From contig OZ025240.1 of the NCBI GenBank assembly GCA_964019155.1, positions 79,367,330-79,431,329 of the forward strand: 64,000 bases of DNA, read 5' to 3'. Below are positions 49,178 to 61,626 of this stretch, one piece after another. The notes beneath the pieces are model-generated. The model saw only the letters and a list, made by a program, of their open reading frames with translations, ran no database searches and was not told the origin of the DNA. The position numbers and the translations under genes were made by a program. Numbering within the stretch: the stretch's first letter is position 1; each line of letters begins with the position of its first letter. This DNA is from Osedax fenrisi. Its lineage: Eukaryota; Annelida; Polychaeta; Sabellida; Siboglinidae.

Positions 49178-49445
49178 GCCCGGATAGCCGAGGGGGCTAA
49201 GGTGTTGGACACGCAGGCGGTAGGATACCGGTTCGATCCTCGGCCGAACCTTTACGATAGGTATTAACATAATATTCGGGAGTGATCATTACATATTTAG
49301 AAGCAATCTTATTTAATTATGTATCAAAATAATGGGCTTTACCAAGAGATCTCGTAACCTAGATGCTTTAAAGAGTCTTTAGAGCCATTTGGTTATATAT
49401 AAAAACTTAAAAGACTAAGTCCTAGATGGGATGAAAGGACTCCAA
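49178..49445 (+). repeat. tRNA-derived SINE, about 270 bp, most complete copy
   Basis: The tRNA-like head GCCCGGATAGCCGAGGGGGC carries box A (TAGCCGAGGGG, 49185). Box B GGTTCGATCC is at 49230-49239. The anticodon arm and the 3' acceptor strand do not pair, so it is not a working tRNA gene. The body continues with AGAAGCAATCTTATTTAATT, AGAGTCTTTAGAGCCATTTGG and ends near GATGGGATGAAAGGACTCC. Partial copies are at 3490-3643, 21405-21520 and 33960-34060. RNA polymerase III promoter function is expected from the boxes. It lies just upstream of the first known F-box exon. Confidence 0.82.
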
Positions 49446-50204
49446 AAGTATATGTTAACATAGAGTTGGTAGATTGGCAGCTATTCTAGTGATCAATGTA
49501 ACTATAGATCAACCTACTCATGGTACAGATATACCAGTGCTGGTGATTTACTAACGCATTACATACATACATACATACATTATTTTCTATATATATATAT
49601 ATATATATATTATCTATGTAATGATCTAGGATTTGTCTAGTATCTAGGATTGGGTGATAAATTATATCATTAGATGCCTCTATTTTTTATATATATATAT
49701 ATATATTTTTATATCATGATTATTTGCATGAAATACATACAATATATGGAATATATAAAATGAAACTTTGCCATGTGCATCAAAAATTGTTTATAAGATT
49801 GAAATGTACTCTAGTAATGATGTGAAACATAGAAATATAAGCCAGTGTGTGTGTGTGTGTGTGTGTAGGGTATCACGCTTTGCCTAACTTACACACACAA
49901 GTCCAGGTAACACTGTTTATCATGAACAATATCTTCAGACAATACATTTAATTATCCACATTAAAAGCATTAGTCAGTACGATATCGGAGAACAACAATA
50001 GTGTTGTAAAGATATATATCTTCATTTCAAGCCGTTTAGAATCAATACAATACGACATCGAATGTTCGTATTTCGATTTATTATTATAAATACAAAACTT
50101 TAAATCATTATTATCATTAATATGATTACACGTTAACCGATGTTTCATAAGCCCAGGTAGTGATAGTACCACAGGTTACACAGGTTAGCTACAGCCTAGC
50201 TACT
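49446..50204. other. Intergenic DNA, no gene seen
   Basis: Contains ACATACATACAT (49560), two (TA)n tracts and a (GT)n run at 49845-49866. No exon recognised. Confidence 0.5.
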
Positions 50205-50282
50205 ACCAGGTACTGCCTAGCCTCTGCCAGGTACTACCTAGCTACCAGGTACTGTCTCACTACTAGCTGCCAGGTACTGCGG
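50205..50282. repeat. Short degenerate repeats of CCAGGTACTGCCTAGC
   Basis: Four to five copies of (G)CCAGGTACTRCCTAGC with partial deletions, in an unusually GC-rich segment that continues to about 50450. It could be exon, untranslated or promoter sequence. Confidence 0.7.
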
Positions 50283-50360
50283 TAGTGATACTAATGATTA
50301 CTGCGTTGATAGCTGAACGCACATCATACTGATTAAGTAATCGGAGCAGCAGCAGCGGCA

Positions 50361-50673
50361 TTAATTGTTCATCGCAGCCAGAGCTGAAATAAGAGCCCCA
50401 CAACTAGGCGCTGTGTTATGCAATCATCATCATAGCGCTGACCATAACAATCTAATCAATATGTATGGGTGTACATGTGATATACCTCAGTGGTGGTGAT
50501 GATGATGATGTAAGTATTTCATTAGAAACTACTGCGTTTATGAAATATATTTGTATACAGCGAGTATAACGATTACTATATAAACTGATGACATGAGATA
50601 GAGATAGACGCTGAGATATCTGTTTAGCTATCAACTGATTAATGAATAAGATATTACAGATTACACTATTCAA

Positions 50674-50711
<38 letters not shown>

Positions 50712-51395
50712 CGTGAAATTCTTCCATATATTACTAGATTTCAGAATTTATTAGTTAACAATTATCAATATAATATAGTATGTTATATATATATATATAG
50801 TATGTTATATACTTATAATAACCTTACATCGTTTCATATTAACTAATGAACTATGATAAACAAGTTTAGATTGATATAGTATAAGTTGTAAGTGTGTTCG
50901 TAGGCAGCATGACTTGGTAACTGAACATAACACTGCAGCACTGCTAGTGATATAAGTCACATACATACACAGCCAATTGAATGTGAGCACACAATGAACA
51001 CATGTGTGTGTGTGTGTGTGTTGTATTGACAAAAGCTTGTATTCAGTTTAAAAGAGGAATATTTACTGAGAATTAATCTATAAAATTGAAAAATATTCAT
51101 TGAACACAATAGGGACAATGGGGTTAAAAAACTAATAAAAATGTCTATCCTTTGTAATAATACTGTGCAATACATGAAAATAAATCTATAAGTATTGATA
51201 CTAGAATATTCTATACACTGACCATGGCTTATGAATATATCAGACAATTGTGCTAATATTACATTTTATAAAAGAATATTAATTTGTATATATATAATAT
51301 ATAAATTTATAAAAATGTTCATCTACATATTATATACATATTAATTTTATGTAAAATTTTGCAAATATTAGATTTTATAAAAGTATATACTATAG

Positions 51396-51427
<32 letters not shown>

Positions 51428-52279
51428 TTGTATGTATGTATATACTTATATATAATAAGTGGTGTCGTTGTAGTACAAACTTTACGTAGAGGTTGATCTT
51501 CTCCTATGATAGCACTGGTATCCTGGACAGATTTCACGTTGGAATACATGCGTCTAAACGTGACCACCATCAGGTAGAGGATGGTCACCGAGAATGCTGT
51601 GATGATACTGATGTACCTAGGGGTCATAACGGGGTCATGAAGGGGGGCGGGCGGTGGGTATCCATATATAACTCTATGTTTATAATTTTAAATTTATATT
51701 TTATAATTTTATCATTTTATAACTCTTAGTAATATTAATGATATTAGGTATTTTATATTACATAATGAGCAATGATAACGGTATTACTCATAAATGTTAT
51801 ATAATATTATACGATATAAATGTTATATATTTGTAATGTTAAACATTACTGCGATATAATTTGTGATTCTATATCGTAAACAATATTGCAGTGTAATGTG
51901 TGTATCGATAGTGTGTTGATTCATCTAGGTGTGTAAATGATGTAAATATCATATAATATAAATAATATTTATTAAATATATGTATTAAATTATAACTATA
52001 AAACAAAATTAAGTTTATTGAATGAGATAATATCAAACTAATGATTAATTATATATAATAATAAAGGGGTGGGCGTTGCTATGGGGGTACAAACAGAGGT
52101 AGCCATGCGTGGTTGATGTCGTAATGGTGATGGTTATCTAACGAAGGCGATGCTACAGCTGCTGACACCAGCGCCTGATGTTGTTTGACTTGCGCGAGAA
52201 GCGACGCCCCTTTTATCAGTGGTAGCCGACTCGTCGACAGGTCATCGTGTGACATTATAGGTTCCGGTCTTAGTGTAAC
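50361..52279 (-). CDS. Candidate single-pass membrane protein, C-terminal exons, unrecognised
   Basis: Exon 52095-52279 (acceptor TTGTACAG) reads VTLRPEPIMSHDDLSTSRLP, KGASLLAQVKQHQALVSAAV and NHHHYDINHAWLPL. It can leave through a GTTTGT donor in phase 2, or read on to TAG at 52079-52081. Exon 51486-51616 (acceptor CCCCTAG, donor GTAAAG) fits that phase. It encodes a clear transmembrane segment (YISIITAFSVTILYLMVVTF), then RRMYSN and an acidic stretch. A third piece, 50361-50383 (acceptor CTCTTATTTCAG), would end the protein as PLAAMNN. The 5' part is not found. Exons are GC-rich like the neighbouring host genes. I do not recognise the family. The middle exon is the best supported and the last exon the weakest. 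Confidence 0.45.
50384..51485. other. AT-rich DNA, probably intron of the membrane-protein candidate
   Basis: (TA)n at 50676-50710 and (TG)n at 51001-51020. No exon recognised; the longer open frames cross simple repeats. Confidence 0.45.
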
Positions 52280-54172
52280 CTGTACAATGAGATATGTATC
52301 TATATATATATATTATATCTATAATTGCTGAGTTTATTAGATTATATCATTAATTATATGCTTTTTAGTGATGCTAATTGTGATTCCTAAATGTTTATTA
52401 TAATGATATTTGATTGATTTTAAATATAAATATTAATTTAATGCACAATAAATCTTAGAAAATGAAATCGGAACTATATTCATTACATTGAAAATATCTA
52501 AATCCATATAAATTCATTAAAAAAGGAAATCAATTAAATATTATGAAATATGATTTACAAGGTAAATACATTTATCTATACAATATTTTTTAATATAGGT
52601 ATTTAATTAAAATTTACAATATTACATTGTAAATAATTGTTATTGATTTTATATAAATATTATGCATTAATTTAGGTAATATATATTCAATAATATATCA
52701 ATATTTAACTGGTATTTACAATTATTTTAAAAGCTGATATAATATTAATAATATAAATTCATTATAGTTTGTGTAATCTAGACCAAATATGCAAGTTGTT
52801 ATTTATTATTATCTTGCAGCCATTTTGATTGATGATGCTTTCATAATTTCAGATTCAATAGAAATAAAAAAATATTATTGAAAAAACAAACTATTGTTTA
52901 TAACAGACCAGATTACATAATCTAGAATCTAATAATTATGAAATAATGTATTTATAAATATACAACCATATTATTCAATTATAAATAAATAGTTATGGAA
53001 ACTAGCTAAACTAAAATAGTTTCTAAAATATGTTCTAAAAATGTATGCTATTTTAAATTTGATATTAACTTAATGTAAAAGTCTAATGTAAATAATTGTA
53101 AAACCTAAATATTTGAATTAAAATTTATAAATTATATTAAATATATATAAAATATATGTATTCGATATGTTATATTAGTATTTTATAATTAAATATTAAT
53201 ATCAAATAATATATTCACAATTAATGATATATATATATATAAATTAAATCCAAATAGTAATATTTTCAAACAATAATATATTCGGATAAATATATTTTAT
53301 ACTTAATAAATAATCATAGATATCACTTTATTTTATTTTATAAAATAGAATAGTATAATAAATGTGTTATAAATAAAATGTAACTATTAATATTTGTTAT
53401 AACATTTTCTTGTTAAAATATATAAATAATAAAATATAATGTATTTATAAAGTAGGCGCTTTGTAATATATAGTCCTCTATATGGACCATTCTATCTATC
53501 TATATATTACTAGATAATCTAATATTTAAATTCTACTAATTCATTAACTTTATATTTAGGTAATATGCAACTACTATTTACTAGCAATTCTTTCTTAAAC
53601 TACTACATTACAAAATGCCATCAGCACCACACTAGAGCTTTCACACTAATAACAAAAGCCCTATGTTTAAAGCTCGATATCTAATATCAATGGCCCAGTT
53701 TCAGTGCGAACGGCAACAATTACAGACTGTTACCGGACATGTCGACGACCACCCAAGCATTATGCCTTAGTTTATATGTGTTGTTACACATTATCGAAGG
53801 CAAATATTGCCGGAAAATATAACAAGTTCAATTTACTATATTACCATCAAGTTGTAGAGTTTACATTAACATTGTTCGAAACTAATTTTCAACAATACTT
53901 TCCATAAATATCATAATTATTTAATTTGTAGTATATATCCTAATAAATAAGTATATATTAGTTTGTATGATTTGTCAATATTATATGATATTATGATATT
54001 TATAATAATAAGGAGGTTTAATGTTTATATACCTAATTTAAAATAATAATAATCAAAATATGACTATTTCAATTCTTATTTAATATATTTAAAAATAGTA
54101 GAAAGTAACTATTATACAGAATGAACAAAGGAACCAATTACAATTAATTGTTAACAATTTATAAATAGATAA

Positions 54173-54174
<2 letters not shown>
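52280..54174. other. Mostly AT-rich DNA with one small GC-richer frame
   Basis: Around 53689-53770 a short plus-strand frame reads MAQFQCERQQLQTVTGHVDD and stops at 53769. The other frame through the same patch is open to 53907. Neither has splice borders or a recognised family. Confidence 0.35.

Positions 54175-54245
<71 letters not shown>
54175..54245. repeat. Imperfect (TA)n tract
   Basis: About 70 bases of TA repeats with a few TT/AA interruptions. Another pure tract lies at about 54702-54739. Confidence 0.93.
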
Positions 54246-54248
<3 letters not shown>

Positions 54249-54692
54249 ATATCAAATTAAGTATACTATAATGGAAAATTTATTATATTTAAATATAAAT
54301 TGGTCTACTTAATTGTTTTTATAGTGAGATTTTCTTGATATAAAACAAAAATAATTAAATTATCTTTATTATATAAATTAGGCCATATAACATATATATA
54401 TGGACCACTGTATTTTTTTATATAAATGTGTATATCATATTGCAATATATAATTATATATATAGTATATACTATATACTTATTTTTTTATATAATTTATA
54501 ATGAAATGAAAATATATATATTATATAAATCATATGAAAAAAATAAGTGCTGTATTCAGTAATGTAAAAATACTAGGATTATTTAGATAGCTACATATAC
54601 AAGATATATTATTAAAACTAAACATCTAATAGTGGGTGTGAATAATAAAGTAAGAAGTATTCATTATAATTGTAATATGTGAATATTTATAG

Positions 54693-54739
<47 letters not shown>

Positions 54740-54745
<6 letters not shown>

Positions 54746-55424
54746 GAATGATATATATATATACAAATATAATATAGTTACAAGGCAAACAAATGTTTTG
54801 TAATTGGATATCATACAGTATATTATTTACAAAGAATATAATATATATATATTCCAATCTAATATATCAATAGAATAACCTGTATGTATACATATTATAT
54901 AAGCATTATTTTATAATTATTATGTTTATATGCAAGACTTTTTATAAACACATGTATTATTCAATAATTAATTTATATAAGCATTTAACATAGAGAAATG
55001 GTTCTATAGAAATAGGATAAAGTGCATAAATAAAATATGAATAAACAATACAATAATAATATAATATATAGATAAATAATGTGGACCATAAAGATAAATA
55101 TAGATAAACTTTAGTATATTTTCAAGATGCTTATATATATATATAAGACTCTAAATATATACACCATTTATAGTCTAATATACTATATTTATGGGATATA
55201 AATATATAACTCTACAAATCTTAGTCATATTAATAATATTAGGCATTTGATATTACATAATAAGTAATGATAATGATATTACTCAAAGGTTAAAGTTATA
55301 TAATAGTATACAATATATATAATAAAGTTTATATATTTTTAATATTAAATATTACTGTTATATAATTGTGGATATCAAGAGTGTATATTCATATTTAATT
55401 GTGTAAATGATTAAATATTATATG
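54740..55424. other. AT-rich DNA, no gene seen
   Basis: TAATAATATTAGGCATTTGATATTACATAATAAGTAATGATAA near 55230 resembles 51730-51780, so an older duplication may link the two sites. No coding frame. Confidence 0.5.
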
Positions 55425-55431
55425 ATATACA

Positions 55432-55885
55432 CAAAGATTTTCCGAAGGAAAGATATAACACTTACGCGAAATCGTGTAATTCGAATTTGTATACAAAATA
55501 CCCTGGTGCCACCTATAGCGGGTTACTTTTAGGAACTATGCGTTGTTTATAATGTAAATTCGTATTTAACTATACACTTTTAAAATGTTAAATAATATGC
55601 TTTAAATTAATATTTATATGATGAAAACTAAGTGTTCATTACTAATATATAACAAACAAATATGATATGTATGTTTTAAATGCTATAAGTATATATTTAG
55701 TGAGTAAAAGCTAATTTATATTGCATGTAATTTAATAGAGCAATGAAAACATTGTTGTATGCAAACAGAGCCGAACCTAAATCTATTTCAGTGATTTCGA
55801 TACTACTGCTAGCAGCGGTTCGGGCTATAACTAAATTACGTTGCATGCATAGGGAGTGTTATATCTTTGCTTCGCAAAATCTTTG
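55432..55885 (+). mobile_element. MITE with CAAAGATTTT ends and 7-bp target duplication, 454 bp
   Basis: Left end CAAAGATTTTCCGAAGGAAA, right end read inward CAAAGATTTTGCGAAGCAAA. The terminal repeats extend about 30 bp into GATATAACACT. ATATACA flanks both sides (55425-55431 and 55886-55892). The body matches 24257-24704. It is the best preserved of the three copies. Confidence 0.92.
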
Positions 55886-55892
55886 ATATACA

Positions 55893-58800
55893 TATGTATT
55901 ATATTATAATTATGAAAATAAATTAAGTAATTTGAACGATAATAAATATACATGCTTAAAATTGTGTATCAAAAATAATAATAAATAATAAATTTTATAA
56001 ACAATAATACTTATAGATAAAAATTGATATATTATTATCATTATTATTTAAACAATTATTTAATTTACCTATTTTAATAATGTAGTTAAATTTAATATAA
56101 ATTATTGCTATTACATTAAGGTATATAACTAATGTATGAATGCATATGGCATAGTGAGCTTTCATTACAATGCATACGGCTGCTTATTAATGATCTCTCA
56201 CTAACTTCACTAGTGATAGATCACTATCTTTGGGATCGGTGCCTGGATCTAATGCATTTCTACACATTTCAGATATATTATATGAATATTACATCGTAAT
56301 TACTACCTTTAGTTATATAATTGTAATTATGTCATTACTTTCATAATACATATAATATATTTTAATGATATAGAATAATAATGAGTGTTTACAGAAATTC
56401 TAACTCTGCTCTATCTTATTGCAGTATGTCTGGATTAAATGTTCTATAAATGCATTATAAATTAATATAAAAAACTATTATATTATTTTATTATACAATT
56501 ATGAATAATGGTATCATAATTATATCCATTATATTTATTATAGTTTTCTTAAATTAATATTGTGCTTTTCAATATAGCTATATACCAGTGATCTCGTGCG
56601 AAATGTTATTTTAAATAATTATTTATAAATTGTAGAATATACATTGCGCACGCAATCATCAAACAAAATTAAATCAACGCGCATGAGATCAGTGGTTCCC
56701 TTTGTTACTGCGGTATCTACAAGATATTTAAAATATATACTAATACAATCTATGGGGTATGAACACAGAGAAAGTCGAGCATTTTCTGTACCAATTTTTC
56801 ATATAAAGTATAAAAATTATTTTAAAAAAAGTCATTTTATAATTGAAAATGAAAAATGATGCGTACAACAATTGTTGTGAAAAAAAGCCGATTAATCGGC
56901 TGAATTATTACTAATAATTCATTAGTAATAAACTATATAATCTATCATCTAGGCTAATTTGTTATATTTAATACCCATACGATGATATTATGTTAATAAA
57001 AGGTATGCACAAACGGAGAAAGCCGATTAATAATTTATTAGTAAAACGAAGTTATTTTCTTACTAATTGTCTGCAATATTCGTGCAATGTATATCATATT
57101 TCGATAGAACTATTAATGTATTGAATGTGACTAATTAAGAGTGATATTCGATATACAGTCAACTTAGACTCAAAGGGAACGATGAAATGTGTTGAGATAT
57201 CAAATTATTCTTACACGTATTTTCATAAGTATAAAACCAAATTTGCATTTGTAAAAGTTAGTGCCAACGGGGTTTTGAGTGTGAGGGAGTTCACTGTATA
57301 TTTCTATTTAAAATATGTACCTCCACTCACAAAATGTATATTAAATTAAGCTGTTATTATAAATATATATTTATTATATATAACTATTATTATAAATTTT
57401 ATAAACCAAAATTATATTTGTATTTGATATATATATACATATAAAATTATATTTATATTTAAATGTATATTTATATTATAAATAATTAAATTTATCAGGA
57501 TATATAAAATATAATAATATAATCCATAAATATTATTATTTTTAATAAATAAATTTGAATTAATTTAATTATATAATAATAATTATAATAATGTTGATAA
57601 TATTATTATATTTTGAATAATACTAATTTTTATTATTTAACAATTATTAATATATTTAATATAATAAATTATTACTAGTAATAATATTACTAAGTAATAA
57701 TAATGAGTGAATACAATTTAAGAAATATCTATTAAAAATTATATAATATAGATTCTATATTATATAATTTTATAATATGATATATCATTTTACTTATAAT
57801 ATATTTATGTGTATAAATGTATTTATAAAATAAATTTATATATATAAACATATATCTATATATCTAGATTATTAATATATTCAAATTATGTAAATAAATA
57901 AATGACATAATAAATGTTATGATAAAATACCTAATAGATGATATCATTAATGTAATGATTAAATATTTACAACATTATAAAAATCTATAGTTTTACTCAG
58001 TATTACTCATTATTACTAACATTACTAGTTATTAATACCATTATGAATACTATAAACTGGTGTACCATACCGTATACTATATGTATACGTTGTAGTTACT
58101 ATAAATTTAACTAATAAAATTACAAATTATCAGTCTAATAGACTATTAACTATTAAATAGTTACTAAATTAATAATACTAATACACATTAAAATATATAA
58201 TGTTTCTAATATATGTACGACATTTCTTATACTTACTAAGAATACTAGTTGTTTGTTTATTAACTTAATAAAGTATATATTATTATAATTTATTATAAAA
58301 TAATTATTATTATAAAGAGTATTAATTTTATAAAATTAGATAAGTATTTCCTTAAGTGACTAATTAATATGATTTCAGTTATATATATGTATATATTTTA
58401 ATAATTAAATTTAAATTAAACGATTTAGTTTATAAAACGTGTTAAAAATAACTACATATTATGTAAATTTCATATGTATAAATTGACATAATCATTATTA
58501 AATATTATTCTTAATTTAATATTTTTTAAATAATACATATATATAAATTTATATATAATTAATACCTGTAATATTATAAATTTGAAATAGGGATATACTA
58601 AATGGATGAATTATATTGATTGAACATTGCAACCAATTTCAATTATTGAAATATACTGAGATTTATCAACATATTACTGTAATAATTACACAATAAAATA
58701 TTAAACCTTTACTTTGAATGTAAAAATATAATATATGCACCGTATAATATATACAATAAATGAATATAGTAATACATAATAATGTATGCTAACCTGATTT

Positions 58801-60732
58801 TATAATTTTGACCATAATAGAGCATGCAATCTTACAATAAAAGCGAATAAATTATTAAGATAGTGGCCATTTCCTTCGGATCAGCTGGTAATTTGTGATG
58901 TTCACTCATAAATTGAGAGTATTTACTAATAGGTGCTCACATGTCAATCTATAGGTCAATAAGAGGTTAATCTAGGAAAAAAACATATATTACCAAAGAT
59001 GTTATATTATTTTTGTATATTACTCAGTAAACTAAGTATATTTTTATTAAAATTAAAATCTATTGTAAAATCCATAGATATATCTATAGATAGTATTCTA
59101 TCTAGTTAAAGGGTAAAATACCATTTACTTTTATTATACCCAATACACGTTAATGTAAAATAAACATAGAAGACTATATAAATAATAATAGTAGTACAGA
59201 TAATATAAAGTTTATATAAGGTGAAATTTAAAACTTCACAATTGTGTTCAACAGATCCTATAACCTTGAGATTATGAAAGTAGGTATCTATAGTATAGGT
59301 ATAGATTATATACCTATACCTATTGGTAAAATGAACCACTTTTTCGTTCTTATTTAATAACTCATTTTTATAAATTATTAAAATAAAGTTGTCATGCCTA
59401 GAGTAGTAATTTATATATAGTTATGCATACCTACTTTACTAGTTATACTTACTATAGTAACATATAGTAACATACAAGTCCTCGCACAGTAAGGTTGTAG
59501 GGTCCTATTATATATGGAGAGTTGCAAATATTTAAAATGTAAGAATACATTATTATTTAAATTAATTACAAGAGTTGATTATAATCTAATTAGTAAATAG
59601 TTTTAACTAATTTAACTAATTGAAAAGATGTAGGATAATGAATAGTTTACAGGTATTTTCTGCGCCTAAGTGGTTGCGCGAACCTCCCAAGTACACGCAA
59701 TCTATCGGTTAAGTTGAACTAATTTTCTAGTAATTTGAAAATATATTATTAATAATGTATAGACTTTACAAATTATATTACAATTATATTATATATCAAT
59801 ACGAATTTATTAATCATGATCTTAGAATCATTTTTATAATTTTCTAATATATATTAATATATAATAATATATAAATATAATAATATATAATAATATATAT
59901 TAATTATTATTAAATTATTCATATTCGTATAATAGGATAACATATATGTATATATATATATTTATAAATATCTCAGACAATTTTAATATAAGTAAAATAA
60001 TTTATTACACGCTTATTACAAACTATAATTAAATCATATTAAATATAATAATTCATTTACATTATTCATCAGCAAATAACTTCTTTAAATAAATAATACA
60101 ATAGTATATATTTTATTTTATTTATTTGTATAATTTGAACCAGATCAACGTATTATTACATCGGACACCATATTTGCAAGACCTCCTATAACCTCCTATA
60201 ACATATGTTGTATGATGTCTTGAAATTTGCCTATTCAACATTACATAATGAACTATAAAGTATTACTAATTAAACATTTAGAATATAAAATACACCATTC
60301 AGACACTAAATCAACTTTATATATAAAATTATAAAAATAATTATTAATGTATTCCTTTTAAGCCAAATATTACTAATAAAATAGTGTTTTACTATTGATA
60401 GAAGTGTACATAAAAATACTTTGAAGTAGCCCAGATTAACTGAAATAATTGAAAATTTCTATGTTTTTAACAGTATGAAATTACCACCTGCAAAGGCTAT
60501 TATAAAGGTGTACCATTTTATACAAACAAATATAAAATTATTATCAATGTTATTTATAATTATTTATTTTGGCTGTCAGGTAACTCAGTAAAAAAGATAC
60601 TCCAATATCCCAAGACAATTCATTATTTTATATAGAAAATGTATACTATGACATGATTTCTTTATTTTATCGAAAATCCTTTATTATAATATCTATTATT
60701 AATATCGATAATTAATAAATTGGTTATATTAT

Positions 60733-60733
<1 letters not shown>
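55893..60733. other. AT-rich gene-poor DNA
   Basis: A frame at 56644-56859 (contains MRSVVPFVTAVSTRYLKYIL) stands out slightly in composition but has no recognised family or splice borders. At 60177-60235 TTGCAAGACCTCCTATAACC faces ATACAACATATG-type complement, a palindrome resembling that at 28206. Half-motifs lie near 59478. Nothing else recognised. Confidence 0.4.

Positions 60734-60794
<61 letters not shown>
60734..60794. repeat. (TA)n microsatellite
   Basis: About 30 uninterrupted TA units, the longest pure tract in the window. Confidence 0.96.
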
Positions 60795-60799
<5 letters not shown>

Positions 60800-61565
60800 G
60801 TTTATTAATATTTAATCTAAAATAGATTAAAGGAACTAATAATTATTGTTGAATTCTACTAGAACCTTCTATAGAAGGGTAATATTTAACACATTTTATC
60901 AGGAAATAAATAATTATAAATAATTTTAATTTAATATTATTACAAATTCTAATAACTCTAAACATTTTTGATTAATTTTATATATTTATATACTATATAA
61001 AAATAACAATTCATATCAAAAAGAAATTATTACACATATAACTGGATTGTTTTCAAGAAAGATAGTTAAATATCTAGAATACAATTTACACTTGATGGGT
61101 GGATTATTATGGAATTACGAAGATGTTATAAATATTTGTATTGTAACGGAACAAATTATAAATCTATCATTCTCGATTTATTACTTAATAAAACTGTAAC
61201 AAATATAATTACGAAACTGAAATCTAATTAATAAAAGTCTATATCTATATATGGTAAATTAAATTAAATATACAATACAAATTTAACAAGAGAAATCATG
61301 TTATGGTACTGATTGAATTATACAATAACATGTAGAATGGAGAAGAAGTTTATAATATTTCAAGTGTAACAAATATAAATAGAGATGGTATTAGAAACCA
61401 TTTAAAACAATTTATTTTATTTAAAAATAATTGTATTAATGCTATTTTATTAATAAATAAATATAGTGATTACAAATATATATTCTGGTAATTACATATT
61501 ATCAATTATATTACATATTATAAATAACAATTCCTAGATTATTAACAATGCATTACAAATCCAAT
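60795..61565. other. AT-rich DNA, no gene seen
   Basis: No exon-like stretch. Confidence 0.55.
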
Positions 61566-61569
61566 ACTA

Positions 61570-61610
<41 letters not shown>

Positions 61611-61626
61611 AACTACTACTACTACT
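61566..61626. repeat. (CTA)n trinucleotide repeat
   Basis: About 20 ACT units with one interruption (ACAACT). Confidence 0.96.

Noticed and set aside
49178..49252. Functional tRNA gene
   Set aside because: Box A and box B are good, but the acceptor and anticodon stems do not pair. Partial copies with the same 3' body show that it is a SINE.
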